A stretch of DNA of 64,000 nt, from the NCBI RefSeq assembly GCF_022024115.1, contig NZ_CP091792.1:2108001-2172000 (forward strand). Direction: 5' to 3'. Positions 31,362 through 40,075 of this stretch are shown here, piece by piece. This DNA comes from Prevotella communis (lineage in GTDB: Bacteria; Bacteroidota; Bacteroidia; Bacteroidales; Bacteroidaceae). Position 1 is the stretch's first letter. Each line of letters opens with the position of its first letter. The notes beneath the pieces are model-generated. The model was not told the DNA's origin, ran no database searches, and saw nothing but the letters and a program-made list of their open reading frames with translations. The position numbers were made by a program, and so were the translations under genes.

Positions 31362-34300
31362 TTATTCTTCTCTCTTCTTCCACTTGGTAAGCATCCAGTA
31401 AGCATTATACTTGATGGTGTCTTCCCAATACTGCGTATCTTTGTACTTCCAGAACGGACCTTCTACGGCTGTCAGCTCTATCCACTCATAGTCGCTGATG
31501 TCTAACTCGTTCTCCAAGTTGGAAGTGAACACGGAGGCGCCTGATGATTGAATGGTCTCACCAGTCCAGATACCTGCGGCATGGATAGGACCTGCGCCGC
31601 CACGCTCCGGCACGTTACAGATATAGGGCATACCGTTCTCGCCGTCATCGTCATGCTCGCCCTCGCCATCATCCTCGAAGTAGGCTTCCTGACCAGTAAG
31701 GCAGATACCTTCTGAATAGTCGGTGCGCGAGTAGTCCATATAGTCCAATGTGACAAACACACCACTCCAAGAATGGTCGGAAGGTATATTGCTGGCCATA
31801 TTTGTAATCTCGATGCGCTGACCGACAAACAGATGGGGCGGCGGCAAGAAGACCCATACTTTCTTGGTGCCACCAAGCGCACAACCGATATACACTTGGT
31901 CGAACAGCAGCCTGCAGTTACGCAAGCCATAATAGACGGCAGGAGATTCACCTTCATAGATACGAACGGGATAGCCGTTGCTCTTGGCCTCGTACATCTT
32001 GACCATACCTTCCGTACTCCAGTAGTTGCTTTCGTAGGCAGCATGTTCCGGGTAGGTTACATAATGGCTCGGTGTAGTCACGAGTTTCACATTATGACTC
32101 ATCAGCGCGCCATCAACTTTGATGTCACCATCACCGTCAAGAATGAACTTATCCTTCGCGCCATGCATCTTACCTTCTTTCAGGTTCACCCACCAGTTCG
32201 GATAGAAATGGCCTGTCAACTCCCAGTTGGCCATGAACGAGGCTTTGGTAGAGGCATCCTGACCATAATACACAATGGTATATTCTCCTGACTGAGCGGC
32301 AGTAAACGTCAGCGTGACCGTCCTTCTTAATCTGTAAATCCAAACTGAACTGCACATAGCAGTACTGCCCTTATAGATATTGAAGTAGCCATACTTGTTG
32401 TTGGTACCGTCGTAATAGGTAGTACCTGTAATGCGAACATTCAGAGTCACACCTCTCAGAACATAGATAGTAGCCAACTGCGCTTTGTCGTTAGAAATTG
32501 GCCCTTGGATATTCGTCCTATTGAAGTAGCCGTTCTGAATGGTGGGGTCACCCATGAACCGCGTGTAGGCAGGCGGGTTGCTGGCGCTAACGGCATTGCC
32601 GTCGGCACCTTCGCCATCGACTCGCTCAACGCCATTGATACGTCCATTGGCTGAATAGTAGTAGTCACCGGCCATCACGCCAGCGCCATTCTTGGCGAAA
32701 CGAGCGAACTGTGCGCCTACCATTACAACGCCATAGTTCTCGGCGCGCGCCCAATAGTCGTTCTCGTCGCTCGGCGCATAGTGAACATTGTTCACAACGT
32801 TGGTGTCCTTCACCAGATACCAGTACTCACCATAAGCCTGAGCGTACTCGTTCCATGTGGCCATATTTGGATCATCGACAAACACAAGTGGAGTACGCGT
32901 ACCGCTCTTCGTATAGGTCTGCTCGTTGTCATAGATACCGCAGGGGTAATAGGTAGGACCAGTGTCACCGTGCTTGTAAACAGGTATCTCCAGTTCGGCA
33001 AGATAGTCGCTGTGTGCTGTCGTGGCACTGTCATAAATACAGATGACCAGAGCGTCGTAGGTTCCAGCATTGATGCTCCTGCTGAGACTGCTCCAGCCAG
33101 TAGCCTTGCTGCTGAGTCTTGTAAGATAGATATAGCTGCTGCCCTTCTTTCTGAACAGACTGCAATGACAACTATAGGCTGTCTTGGCGGCACTGCCTAC
33201 CTTCTTCCAGAACGTCAAACTGCCGCTGAATGTAGCAGTATTGGTGTTGCTGTCAACGGTAATACTTCCCATCGTTGACATAATGGAATAGACCTCACCG
33301 CCAGGGCCAGTACCGCCAGTGTTGCCGTTCTTCTTAATCAGTATCTCCTTCTTGGCAAGATAGGTCGTAGGAGCGGCACTTGCAAAACTGCTACTGCCGA
33401 GCGAATTACTATTGATAAATACCACAAAGGCATCATACAACGTGCCGTTCACCGTCGTACTGATGTCGGCAAACTGCTTCGTTGCAACCTTCGAACCGCT
33501 AAAGCTGATTCGCGTATAACTGTTACCCAAGCGTCTGTAAAGCGCCCAATGACACTCAAAGGCTACTGGATTGCTGCCTACTTCTTTCTTATAGAAGTCA
33601 ACGGTGGCGTTCAGGGTGGCAGCAGTATTGTCTGCAGCAACGGTGATACTGTCCGACGTAGAGCGTATCTCATACTGAGGGTCTGCATCATTACCCTTCG
33701 TGTTACCGCTGATGGTGATACTCGTTGTCCTCGTAACGTCGGTACCATCAATGGTAGATTTCACGTCAATGAATATCTTTTGAGGCGAAGAGAGATTGGT
33801 ACCGTTCTTGCAGTAGATTTTCACCTTGGCCGACGTGGTGCCTAAGCCTGTAATGGTGACCTTCCACATCTGGGCAGGTGTTGGCGAGCTTTCGCTGGCA
33901 TAGTCAGGGCCAAGTTGATAGGATAGACTGTCAATGTAACATACAATACCGCCACTACTCTTGATGGTCTGAGCAGTGCCGCCCTTCTCTAACTTGATGT
34001 TGGCCTCGACATACTGCTCACTGGTGGTATTGCCGCTGGAGTTGCAAGTTAAACTGCCAGCAACGGTATCAATGTTGATGTTGATACTATCCTTGCCGTC
34101 ATCACCTTTCGGACCTTGAATCTTTCCCATGTTCTGCCACCTCACCTGTGAGGCGGTGGCTTCGTCTGCAACCTTCATCCAAAGATAGCCGTCTACCAGA
34201 TAGCCGTCACCAATGGCTTTCGTGTAACCTTCCCACGTACCGCTCTCATAGACATCAATATCATCGGCCGAATTGTTATTATGCAAGTAGGTGTCACCCT

Positions 34301-34646
34301 CGCTTGGCGATGATGGCAACGAACCGCCCCAGGCGATAACGCCCTTGGCTTCGCCTTTAATGCTGATGCTCCTACCGTCTTCCGACAGATAACTGTCAAT
34401 GACAGGTGGCGACCATGATCCCCACACGCCGTTCTGGAAGCGGCGCTCAGTCATGTAACGGTAACGCTTCGAGCTGTCAATGGCCGTCGGTGTCGATGAC
34501 CATCCGTAAAGGCTGGTGTTAGGGTCACTACCGGTATAGGTACTGGTACTGAGCGATTTGTACATACGCTCGTAACCGTCACCACTGACACCGTCCTTAC
34601 GCTGTCGTCTGATGGGTATATGACCCTGCGCTCTCATTGTTGTCAT
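31362..34646 (-). CDS. Tail fibre / tip protein
   Basis: A 1094-residue protein. The N-terminal region is tail-like (KDGVSGDGYERMY, then GWSSTPTAIDSSKRYRYMTERRFQNG). A short collagen-like GPKGDDGK occurs near residue 180, followed by repeated immunoglobulin-like beta modules with Ser/Thr-rich strands, and a C-terminal globular part. Such proteins bind the host surface. It is the last structural gene before the lysis genes. Confidence 0.72.
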   Translation of the reverse strand: MTTMRAQGHIPIRRQRKDGVSGDGYERMYKSLSTSTYTGSDPNTSLYGWSSTPTAIDSSKRYRYMTERRFQNGVWGSWSPPVIDSYLSEDGRSISIKGEAKGVIAWGGSLPSSPSEGDTYLHNNNSADDIDVYESGTWEGYTKAIGDGYLVDGYLWMKVADEATASQVRWQNMGKIQGPKGDDGKDSININIDTVAGSLTCNSSGNTTSEQYVEANIKLEKGGTAQTIKSSGGIVCYIDSLSYQLGPDYASESSPTPAQMWKVTITGLGTTSAKVKIYCKNGTNLSSPQKIFIDVKSTIDGTDVTRTTSITISGNTKGNDADPQYEIRSTSDSITVAADNTAATLNATVDFYKKEVGSNPVAFECHWALYRRLGNSYTRISFSGSKVATKQFADISTTVNGTLYDAFVVFINSNSLGSSSFASAAPTTYLAKKEILIKKNGNTGGTGPGGEVYSIMSTMGSITVDSNTNTATFSGSLTFWKKVGSAAKTAYSCHCSLFRKKGSSYIYLTRLSSKATGWSSLSRSINAGTYDALVICIYDSATTAHSDYLAELEIPVYKHGDTGPTYYPCGIYDNEQTYTKSGTRTPLVFVDDPNMATWNEYAQAYGEYWYLVKDTNVVNNVHYAPSDENDYWARAENYGVVMVGAQFARFAKNGAGVMAGDYYYSANGRINGVERVDGEGADGNAVSASNPPAYTRFMGDPTIQNGYFNRTNIQGPISNDKAQLATIYVLRGVTLNVRITGTTYYDGTNNKYGYFNIYKGSTAMCSSVWIYRLRRTVTLTFTAAQSGEYTIVYYGQDASTKASFMANWELTGHFYPNWWVNLKEGKMHGAKDKFILDGDGDIKVDGALMSHNVKLVTTPSHYVTYPEHAAYESNYWSTEGMVKMYEAKSNGYPVRIYEGESPAVYYGLRNCRLLFDQVYIGCALGGTKKVWVFLPPPHLFVGQRIEITNMASNIPSDHSWSGVFVTLDYMDYSRTDYSEGICLTGQEAYFEDDGEGEHDDDGENGMPYICNVPERGGAGPIHAAGIWTGETIQSSGASVFTSNLENELDISDYEWIELTAVEGPFWKYKDTQYWEDTIKYNAYWMLTKWKKREE

Positions 34647-34786
34647 ATCTCAATATTCCTTTTTCGTTCATTTCCGTTTGCAGCGGTCTGCCGCTGTCTC
34701 GTGCATTTTGGTGGTGTTTTCGCCACCATGTCCTTCGGTTCTCCGAAGGAAGTAAGCGGCGGGGACAGAACCCCGCCGTCACGTCC
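34647..34786. repeat. Hairpin cluster between tail-fibre and 169-residue genes
   Basis: No gene is seen. Hairpins are GGTGG/CCACC near 34710-34726, TCCTTCGG/CCGAAGGA at 34731-34750 and CGGCGGGG/CCCCGCCG at 34757-34778. The last is the only clear family-A copy in reversed polarity. Confidence 0.55.
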
Positions 34787-35296
34787 TTACTCATAGATAC
34801 TCCAGTCAATGGCATCTTTCTCTGCCCAGCCGTCATCAAGACACTGCTGAACGTATGCCACTGCGGCCAGATAGAAGCCGTTCAACTCGGCTACGCTCGT
34901 GAAGGTGTGATACACAGGGTTGCCCTCGGCATCCTCACCCATCTTGAACTTCACAGGAAGGCTTGCGCCCTCGGTCATCACAGCCACCCTCTGGGCCTCA
35001 GAGAAGTTATGCTGTTTCTCTTCACTCAGCCAGACATTGATACCTGCCTCGGCACCCTCTGGAGTCCATACAAAACCGCTCACAATCTTCTCGTCGGTTC
35101 TCGCGTTGATGTCACCGAGAACGGTCTTCTTCACTGTGTCGAAGCCAAGGTTTGGAACCTGCTTCTTGTACAGATAAACCTCAAACCACTCATAGTGATT
35201 CTTGTCAACTTTCGTCAGACCGTAGCTGACGATGTGGCGACTCTCATCCTGTCTAACAGGAGCGAAGTCTGTCAAAAGTCCATAAACTCTGTTCAT
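34787..35296 (-). CDS. Tail-associated hypothetical protein
   Basis: A 169-residue protein between the reverse transcriptase and the fibre gene, reminiscent of small tail-fibre-associated proteins with a late helical domain (AVAYVQQCLDDGWAEKDAID). The first half is beta-rich. Possibly an assembly factor for the fibre or the diversified tail protein. No motif gives a firm role. Confidence 0.5.
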   Translation of the reverse strand: MNRVYGLLTDFAPVRQDESRHIVSYGLTKVDKNHYEWFEVYLYKKQVPNLGFDTVKKTVLGDINARTDEKIVSGFVWTPEGAEAGINVWLSEEKQHNFSEAQRVAVMTEGASLPVKFKMGEDAEGNPVYHTFTSVAELNGFYLAAVAYVQQCLDDGWAEKDAIDWSIYE

Positions 35297-35337
35297 AATC
35301 GTTATCCTAAAAAGTAAAACAATCTGTTTCTGTCTCT

Positions 35338-36546
35338 CTATGCTGCATCAGCGATACAGCCTCTTTCTATCTTGTAGAATTTCGTCATCGTCGTATCAAA
35401 GCCACCAGCCCGAAGAACATCTTCTCTCAGGAAGGTGGCACAGCGTATCTTGTAACTGTCATAATGAACCATCATGCCAAGGAAGGAGTTAATGCTTCTC
35501 CACACCTTCTCGGTATCGCTCATATCGAGATTGTTCAGACTGGTAAGCGTCCTGTGAAGGGTGTCGTTACTGATGTACGTTCTCCAAGGCTTCACAAAGG
35601 CACCAAGGAACTCCACACCGTATTTTACATCGGCAAGAATCAGCTTGCCTCTGTGCAAGTCAAGTCCAAGTTCTTCTTTCAGGAACTTCTCTATCTCAGG
35701 AACAATACTCAGCAGCCATGCCTTATCACGACTCACAACGTAGGCATCATCGACATAGCGGCCATAGTGTCTGCACTTCAACACGCGCTTCATGAACTGG
35801 TCAAAGGCATTCATATACACATTTGAGAACAGCTGACTCGTCAGATTGCCGATAGGCAGTCCACAACCTTCTGCAGTCCAGAACAGGCTCTTGTTCTTGT
35901 CAAGACCATCCCAATCGCTCTTGTCGCCCACGATCCTGCAATGGGTCTTTGGGTCAAGCATGATAATCTGACTGGTAAGCCACTTGATGAAGTCCATATC
36001 AATGACATCCTGCCACCGTTCAGTGTGCCCTGCGATTTTGTCGCAGGGTCTTAACGCCATCTTATCCAATGTCTCAATGGCAATAGCCAGCAGCTTCTTT
36101 CTGTTGATATGCATAAAGTAGCCCCTGATGTCGAGTTTCATCACATAGCACTTCTCTTGCCAGTTCCGGCTCTCTTGTCTGATATGCTGCTTCATGCGCT
36201 CAATGCCGTAGTGTGTGCCACGGCCAGGAATACAACTGTAGGTGTCCTGAATGAAGGTGCGCTCAAACAGTCTGTTGGTATAGTTATAGTAAAGATGATG
36301 CACAATTCTGTCACGGAACTGAGCAGCGAAGACCTCACGCTTCTTGGGGCGTTCTATGATAAAACACGAAGAGGGTTCTGGCACATACTGATGACTCAGC
36401 AATGCGTCGGCAAGCGCTTCGAGATTCTTGTCAAGGTCTCTCTCGAAAGTGCGCACGTATGCCTTACTCGTCTTACCCTTCTTCGCACATGCAAAGGCGA
36501 CGTGTAAGTCAAGTATCAAAGCCTTTCTTGTCAGTCTATATGCCAT
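35338..36546 (-). CDS. DGR reverse transcriptase
   Basis: A 402-residue group-II-intron-related reverse transcriptase. KLDIRGYF (residues 137-144) is the first catalytic Asp motif, GLPIGNLTSQ (229-238) is the DGR-specific IGxxxSQ form of motif 4, and YVDD (264-267) is the active site. It would copy the template RNA with errors at adenines to replace variable repeats. The codons for residues 166-174 contain a family-A hairpin (36028-36048), an in-frame insertion in a surface part. The template repeat lies 80 bases upstream on the same strand. Confidence 0.96.
   Translation of the reverse strand: MAYRLTRKALILDLHVAFACAKKGKTSKAYVRTFERDLDKNLEALADALLSHQYVPEPSSCFIIERPKKREVFAAQFRDRIVHHLYYNYTNRLFERTFIQDTYSCIPGRGTHYGIERMKQHIRQESRNWQEKCYVMKLDIRGYFMHINRKKLLAIAIETLDKMALRPCDKIAGHTERWQDVIDMDFIKWLTSQIIMLDPKTHCRIVGDKSDWDGLDKNKSLFWTAEGCGLPIGNLTSQLFSNVYMNAFDQFMKRVLKCRHYGRYVDDAYVVSRDKAWLLSIVPEIEKFLKEELGLDLHRGKLILADVKYGVEFLGAFVKPWRTYISNDTLHRTLTSLNNLDMSDTEKVWRSINSFLGMMVHYDSYKIRCATFLREDVLRAGGFDTTMTKFYKIERGCIADAA
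36028..36048. repeat. Family-A hairpin inside the RT gene
   Basis: CCCTGCGA/TCGCAGGG with loop TTTTG, left flank GTGTG, within codons for RT residues about 166-174. It keeps the reading frame open. Confidence 0.65.
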
Positions 36547-36584
36547 AATATCCTTTCGTTTTCTATTTCAATATTTTCAGTTTG

Positions 36585-36605
36585 CGACGTGGTTTCCCAG
36601 CGTCG
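36585..36605. repeat. Hairpin between template repeat and RT gene
   Basis: CGACG at 36585-36589 can pair with CGTCG at 36601-36605 around a TGG/CCA inner pairing. It is a weak family-A copy located 21 bases past the end of the template repeat, where the VRs instead carry the CCATGCCG hairpin. Confidence 0.4.
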
Positions 36606-36626
36606 TTATTCAGATGTCGGTAAATG

Positions 36627-36809
36627 CTGAACAGCCCGCACAGAGAAGCCGTTGCGCCGATTGTTGTTGTTCTGAGGATTGACATTCGAACTATTGAAGT
36701 TCAAGTTGCGCGCATTCGTGGCAGAGTTGTACGTGGACGACCAGTAGTTGCCGTTCGATCCGCGATTGTTGAGCGACGTACCATCGTAGTTGCCAGCCGC
36801 AGGAAAGAA
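36627..36809 (-). repeat. DGR template repeat (TR)
   Basis: The 183-base template is read on the minus strand from 36809 to 36627. It holds 17 AAC/AAT codons when read in the frame of the targets, an adenine-rich composition typical of templates. It matches VR2 over the whole length and VR1 over 158 bases. It is flanked by 36547-36626 and 36810-37017, in which no gene is recognised. An open frame through it is a copy of the target C-terminus and is not taken as a gene. Confidence 0.93.
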
Positions 36810-37017
36810 TCCCCAATGGCCAGTTGTCACCTATTATGACAGAAGGAAAGAATTGCAGTTGCAAAGCCATCCTCCGTACCTTATTTTTCCCACCGTTTAG
36901 TATGTTGCCATGTTATGGCAACCAGCAGGACGGACAACCTATGAATTTGCCTAAATCTGAACAGCCTTGTAAAAGAACGCACCTCGTTTCATAGCGTGAG
37001 GCCCCGCTTTCTCAGGG

Positions 37018-37581
37018 TTATAGCAATGCCGCTATCTGTTGTTTCATCCTACTGATAAACTCGATATTCTGAGCAGGGGTGCTCGCCTCAACAGGGTACG
37101 ACAGAATCTGTGACGCAATGTGAAACAGTCCTGAACGTCCAAGGTTCGCACTCTGGCTATTGCCATTCGTAATATCTTTCTGACCTTTGGCCTTCTTAGG
37201 CTATGCAACAGGCAACGACTCGCGCCAAGCAGCGTAAGCAGCTTCCATGTCAGCCACATCACTCGAAGCATCGGCTTCGGGAAGTTCAACCTCCACAATC
37301 AGGTCATCACCTTCAATCGTCTGAACGCTCTTGTACGAAGGTATGTACTTACTCAACGACTGCAAAGGAAAGCCGTACATCACATACTCCTTATCCTTGC
37401 CAGTGTATCGCTGTACCTTCGGTGTGGGAGCGCCCTCACCAACGCAACAGACGGTGCAGACAAGCCACGCACTCCAGTCATAGACATGATAGAAGCTACC
37501 GTCTTTGTTAAGCAGAATCTTGTTCTTGCTCTCTTCGTCGCTGCGCATCTTTTCATATTCAATCGCTGCAACCAGTTTCAT
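37018..37581 (-). pseudogene. DGR-associated accessory ORF interrupted by TAG
   Basis: The reading frame begins at 37581 and runs 126 codons to a TAG at 37201-37203. It then continues in the same frame for 60 codons to a TAA at 37018. Both parts look like coding sequence: the first has YHVYDWSAWLVCTVCCV and acidic VEVELPEA; the second has SGLFHIASQILSYPVEA and NIEFISRMKQQIAALL. The full 187-residue product would lie between the target gene and the template, where DGRs often have an accessory gene. Either the gene was recently inactivated, or the stop is read through. The 126-residue part alone could also be functional. Confidence 0.6.
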
Positions 37582-37634
37582 AAATCATCTTCGTTTAATG
37601 AGTGAATAATTATTTTTGTAGTCGTTTCCTCTGA

Positions 37635-37676
37635 CCATGCCGCGCCGCCCTTGTGGGTCGGCGGTAATCGGCATGG
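37635..37676 (-). repeat. Hairpin downstream of VR2
   Basis: On the minus strand CCATGCCG and CGGCATGG close a 42-base hairpin, with an inner CCC/GGG stem on loop ACAA. It starts 29 bases past VR2 and has the same outer stem and ATTACCGCC arm as the hairpin after VR1. It is absent after the template, which fits a target-marking role. Confidence 0.78.
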
Positions 37677-37702
37677 CCAAAGAAAACGAGTGTAGGCAAA
37701 TT

Positions 37703-38674
37703 CTACTGAACAGCCCGCACAGAGAAGCCGAGGCGCCGATAGCTGTAGTTCTGAGGAAGGACATTCGAACTATAGAAGAGCAAGAGGCGCGCATTCGTGG
37801 CAGAGTAGTACGTGGACGACCAGTAGAGGCCGTACGATCCGCGATCGTAGAGCGACGCACCATCGTAGAGGCCAGCCGCAGGAAAGAACAGCGTGTTACC
37901 ATTCACATTCGAGGTAAAAAGCCGACCAGCGACACCATTCATCGTAGTCCATACGCAGGTACAGTTGTCATACAACTCCTGGAACTCAGAAGCAGTAGGC
38001 AAACGCCAAGGCTGACCAAGGTTAGCACGAGCCATGTCCTGACTCAGCGACAGGTTGGCGCTAATAGAGGCGGCAGGTGTGGTGTCATACACGGCCTGAG
38101 AGAAGTCGTAGCCGCTTCCTTCTGCATGACCTTCTGGATTGCCCCAAGAGAAATACAGGCCGTAGCCTTCTGGAGTGGCTGCACCGATGTTACAACGCGC
38201 CCACTTCAAACCGCTGGGCAGGCCCATATCAACCATATCCTCGAAATCGTTGGCCAACTTCTCTCGACTGATGATATTCCAGTTCGTACCGTCATACTGC
38301 ATCATGGCAACGGTTCCACTGGTGATGACACCTGCTTCCAGGGCGGCACCATGCAGGAAGATAGGCTTTGCGCCTGTGCTGCTGACATTCAGCGTAGCAC
38401 CGTCAACGCTAACGTCTAAGTTGAAGAACACGCTTACGATAGCATTTTTCAGCAACACGAAATTGCTGATGCTAACGGTCTTAGCTGCTGTGGCAGCAGC
38501 GGTAGAGCAAACGCCATAGCCCATGCCAAGGCGCGCACCGTCGGCAATAGCGGCAGTGATAGCCTGAACGCTCATACGCCGGATGCTTCCACCAACTTCA
38601 ACCAAAATCTTGTCATTACTGGTAAGGGAGCCGCTGGCGGCAGGAGCCTCACCCAAATTCTTCATTTCTGGCAT
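37703..38674 (-). CDS. Tail protein with FISUMP domain, DGR target 2
   Basis: A 323-residue protein. Residues 1-140 are a phage tail-type N-terminus (KNLGEAPAASGSLTSNDKILVEVGGS). Residues about 150-323 are a FISUMP domain (DMGLPSGLKWARCNIG, FSWGNPEG, PWRLPTASEFQELYDNC), ending GFSVRAVQ. The last 61 codons are VR2. The variable face should determine which host ligand the tail tip binds. It is followed by the accessory ORF, template and reverse transcriptase in the classical order. Confidence 0.92.
   Translation of the reverse strand: MPEMKNLGEAPAASGSLTSNDKILVEVGGSIRRMSVQAITAAIADGARLGMGYGVCSTAAATAAKTVSISNFVLLKNAIVSVFFNLDVSVDGATLNVSSTGAKPIFLHGAALEAGVITSGTVAMMQYDGTNWNIISREKLANDFEDMVDMGLPSGLKWARCNIGAATPEGYGLYFSWGNPEGHAEGSGYDFSQAVYDTTPAASISANLSLSQDMARANLGQPWRLPTASEFQELYDNCTCVWTTMNGVAGRLFTSNVNGNTLFFPAAGLYDGASLYDRGSYGLYWSSTYYSATNARLLLFYSSNVLPQNYSYRRLGFSVRAVQ
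37706..37888 (-). repeat. DGR variable repeat VR2
   Basis: This 183-base repeat aligns without gaps to the template. There are 21 substitutions, every one where the template coding strand has A (AAC to CTC, TAC or AGC; AAT to GAT, TAT or CTT; one ACG to GCG). Non-A positions are all identical. The final 24 bases are unchanged. Confidence 0.95.
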
Positions 38675-38722
38675 AATTCTAATGTGTTAAATAAATAATG
38701 ATTATTCAAAGAGGCAACTGTG

Positions 38723-38741
38723 CCCTGCGTTCTACGCAGGG
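38723..38741. repeat. Family-A hairpin after the 38750 gene
   Basis: CCCTGCG/CGCAGGG with loop TTCTA, 8 bases past the stop of the tail gene at 38750 and with GTG on its left, like other members. Confidence 0.6.
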
Positions 38742-38749
38742 ACTCACAG

Positions 38750-39835
38750 CTACTCAGTCCAAGCAACATCGGCAGTCACCTCGACATCATACATCTCACC
38801 GTTACGGTCGGTATGTGTCGTGCTTACAGTGATTGTGTCGGTACTGCTGCTGGCAAGGGCAGTCCAGTTCTGCACGTTCATCACTTTCAGACTCCACGTA
38901 GGATTCTTGCCGGTCAGCGAATACTCGCTGTTGTCACTCATCTTCACCACGTAGGCCTGAACGGTAACAGGATTGCCGTCGCTGACCTCGGTGTTGGCAC
39001 TGGTGATACGCAACTGAACGTCAAACTGGTCGCCTGCGTCGGTCAGCTTCACAGAGGCTTTGGCCACTGGCTGGGCATTGGTATTAACGCCGGGGTCTTC
39101 AAGATAGAAGTAGGCGGTCAGCATGGCCATGCCGCTGATGTCGGCACGAGTGATACTCTTCGTGGCCTGATAGAACGGCGAGTGACTGGTGGCCTTCACG
39201 GCATTACCAATGAAGCCGCTCTCGTTGTTCAGCACCTTGATCCAGAAATTCTGAACGTCGGCGGCACCCAAATGCAACTCACCGCGAACGGTGGTGCTCG
39301 GCGAATCAAGAGTCAACAGCTGACTGTCGGCAACCAGCGTAGCGTAGTAGCTCGAAGAGCCACCCTTCACAATCTCAATCGTCAGCACTTGGCTCATGTC
39401 ATAGCCTACATTGTCTACGACGGCCTTACACTCAAAGCGCAACTCGTCATTCCAAGTGTTCGTGGCCGAAGCAAGGTTCTTGATGATACGGATTTCACCA
39501 GTAGTTGGAATCCAGGCAAAAGCACCATTATGATTGCTGCTCACATAATAGGTCTTGCTGTCGGCCTCGTAGGTCGTACTGCCCCAAGCGATAAGCGAGT
39601 CATTGTAGTACCACTTCGCATCATCCATCACAACGGTCTTACCCTTGGCACTACGCATCACAGGGGTACGGGTGGGCTGGTTGGCGGCGGTGTTCCAGTT
39701 GGGACTCACGCTGCCAAGACCTGTTGGGTCGTAGCCCTGCCACAAGGCAATGCCGTTGGTGTTCATCGACAGGTTGATAACATCACCTGTTCGCAGGCGT
39801 CGCACGGTTATGCTTCCCTGCGCAGAAAAATTCAT
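38750..39835 (-). CDS. Tail/baseplate protein with beta-rich modules
   Basis: A 361-residue protein upstream of the DGR target in the late operon. It has Ser/Thr-rich beta modules and short conserved-looking stretches (GSITVRRLRTGDVINL, then TWNDELRFECKAVVDN). It may form part of the tail tip on which the variable protein sits. The start at 39835 is chosen because it makes an ATGA overlap with the upstream gene. Confidence 0.6.
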   Translation of the reverse strand: MNFSAQGSITVRRLRTGDVINLSMNTNGIALWQGYDPTGLGSVSPNWNTAANQPTRTPVMRSAKGKTVVMDDAKWYYNDSLIAWGSTTYEADSKTYYVSSNHNGAFAWIPTTGEIRIIKNLASATNTWNDELRFECKAVVDNVGYDMSQVLTIEIVKGGSSSYYATLVADSQLLTLDSPSTTVRGELHLGAADVQNFWIKVLNNESGFIGNAVKATSHSPFYQATKSITRADISGMAMLTAYFYLEDPGVNTNAQPVAKASVKLTDAGDQFDVQLRITSANTEVSDGNPVTVQAYVVKMSDNSEYSLTGKNPTWSLKVMNVQNWTALASSSTDTITVSTTHTDRNGEMYDVEVTADVAWTE

Positions 39836-40062
39836 TGCTCCCATATAATCTCATTATTAGAGGTTTTCAACCTGATGCTTTCCAGCGACTCAGGATAACC
39901 GCCAAGATACGTGCAGCGGTCTTCCATACTGCCATTCAAAAGCTGGTTCTGCATCACTTCTTTCTCATTCAGCAGCACCTTATTGTCTGCTGTCACCTTA
40001 TGGCCGTCAAGTTTGAACTCAGCGGCCACGGCGCGCGTCTTGTCTATCAACGTATATCTCAT
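39832..40062 (-). CDS. Small tail-module protein
   Basis: A 76-residue protein (MRYTLIDKTRAVAAEFKL, then YLGGYPESLESIRL). The start at 40062 avoids overlap with the gene upstream. It overlaps the next gene by 4 bases. It may be a tail-tip accessory protein; no family was recognised. Confidence 0.55.
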   Translation of the reverse strand: MRYTLIDKTRAVAAEFKLDGHKVTADNKVLLNEKEVMQNQLLNGSMEDRCTYLGGYPESLESIRLKTSNNEIIWEQ

Positions 40063-40075
40063 AGCCCTATTCTCC

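Noticed and set aside
36606..36830. Open frame of 74 codons over the template repeat
   Set aside because: It is the template's copy of the FISUMP C-terminus with asparagine at every variable place. No proper start or N-terminal domain exists, and its role is as template RNA.
37900..38500. Additional variable repeats in the VR2 target or other genes
   Set aside because: Only the last 183 bases of the target match the template. No third copy of the YWSST/GFSVRAVQ segment is present in the window.
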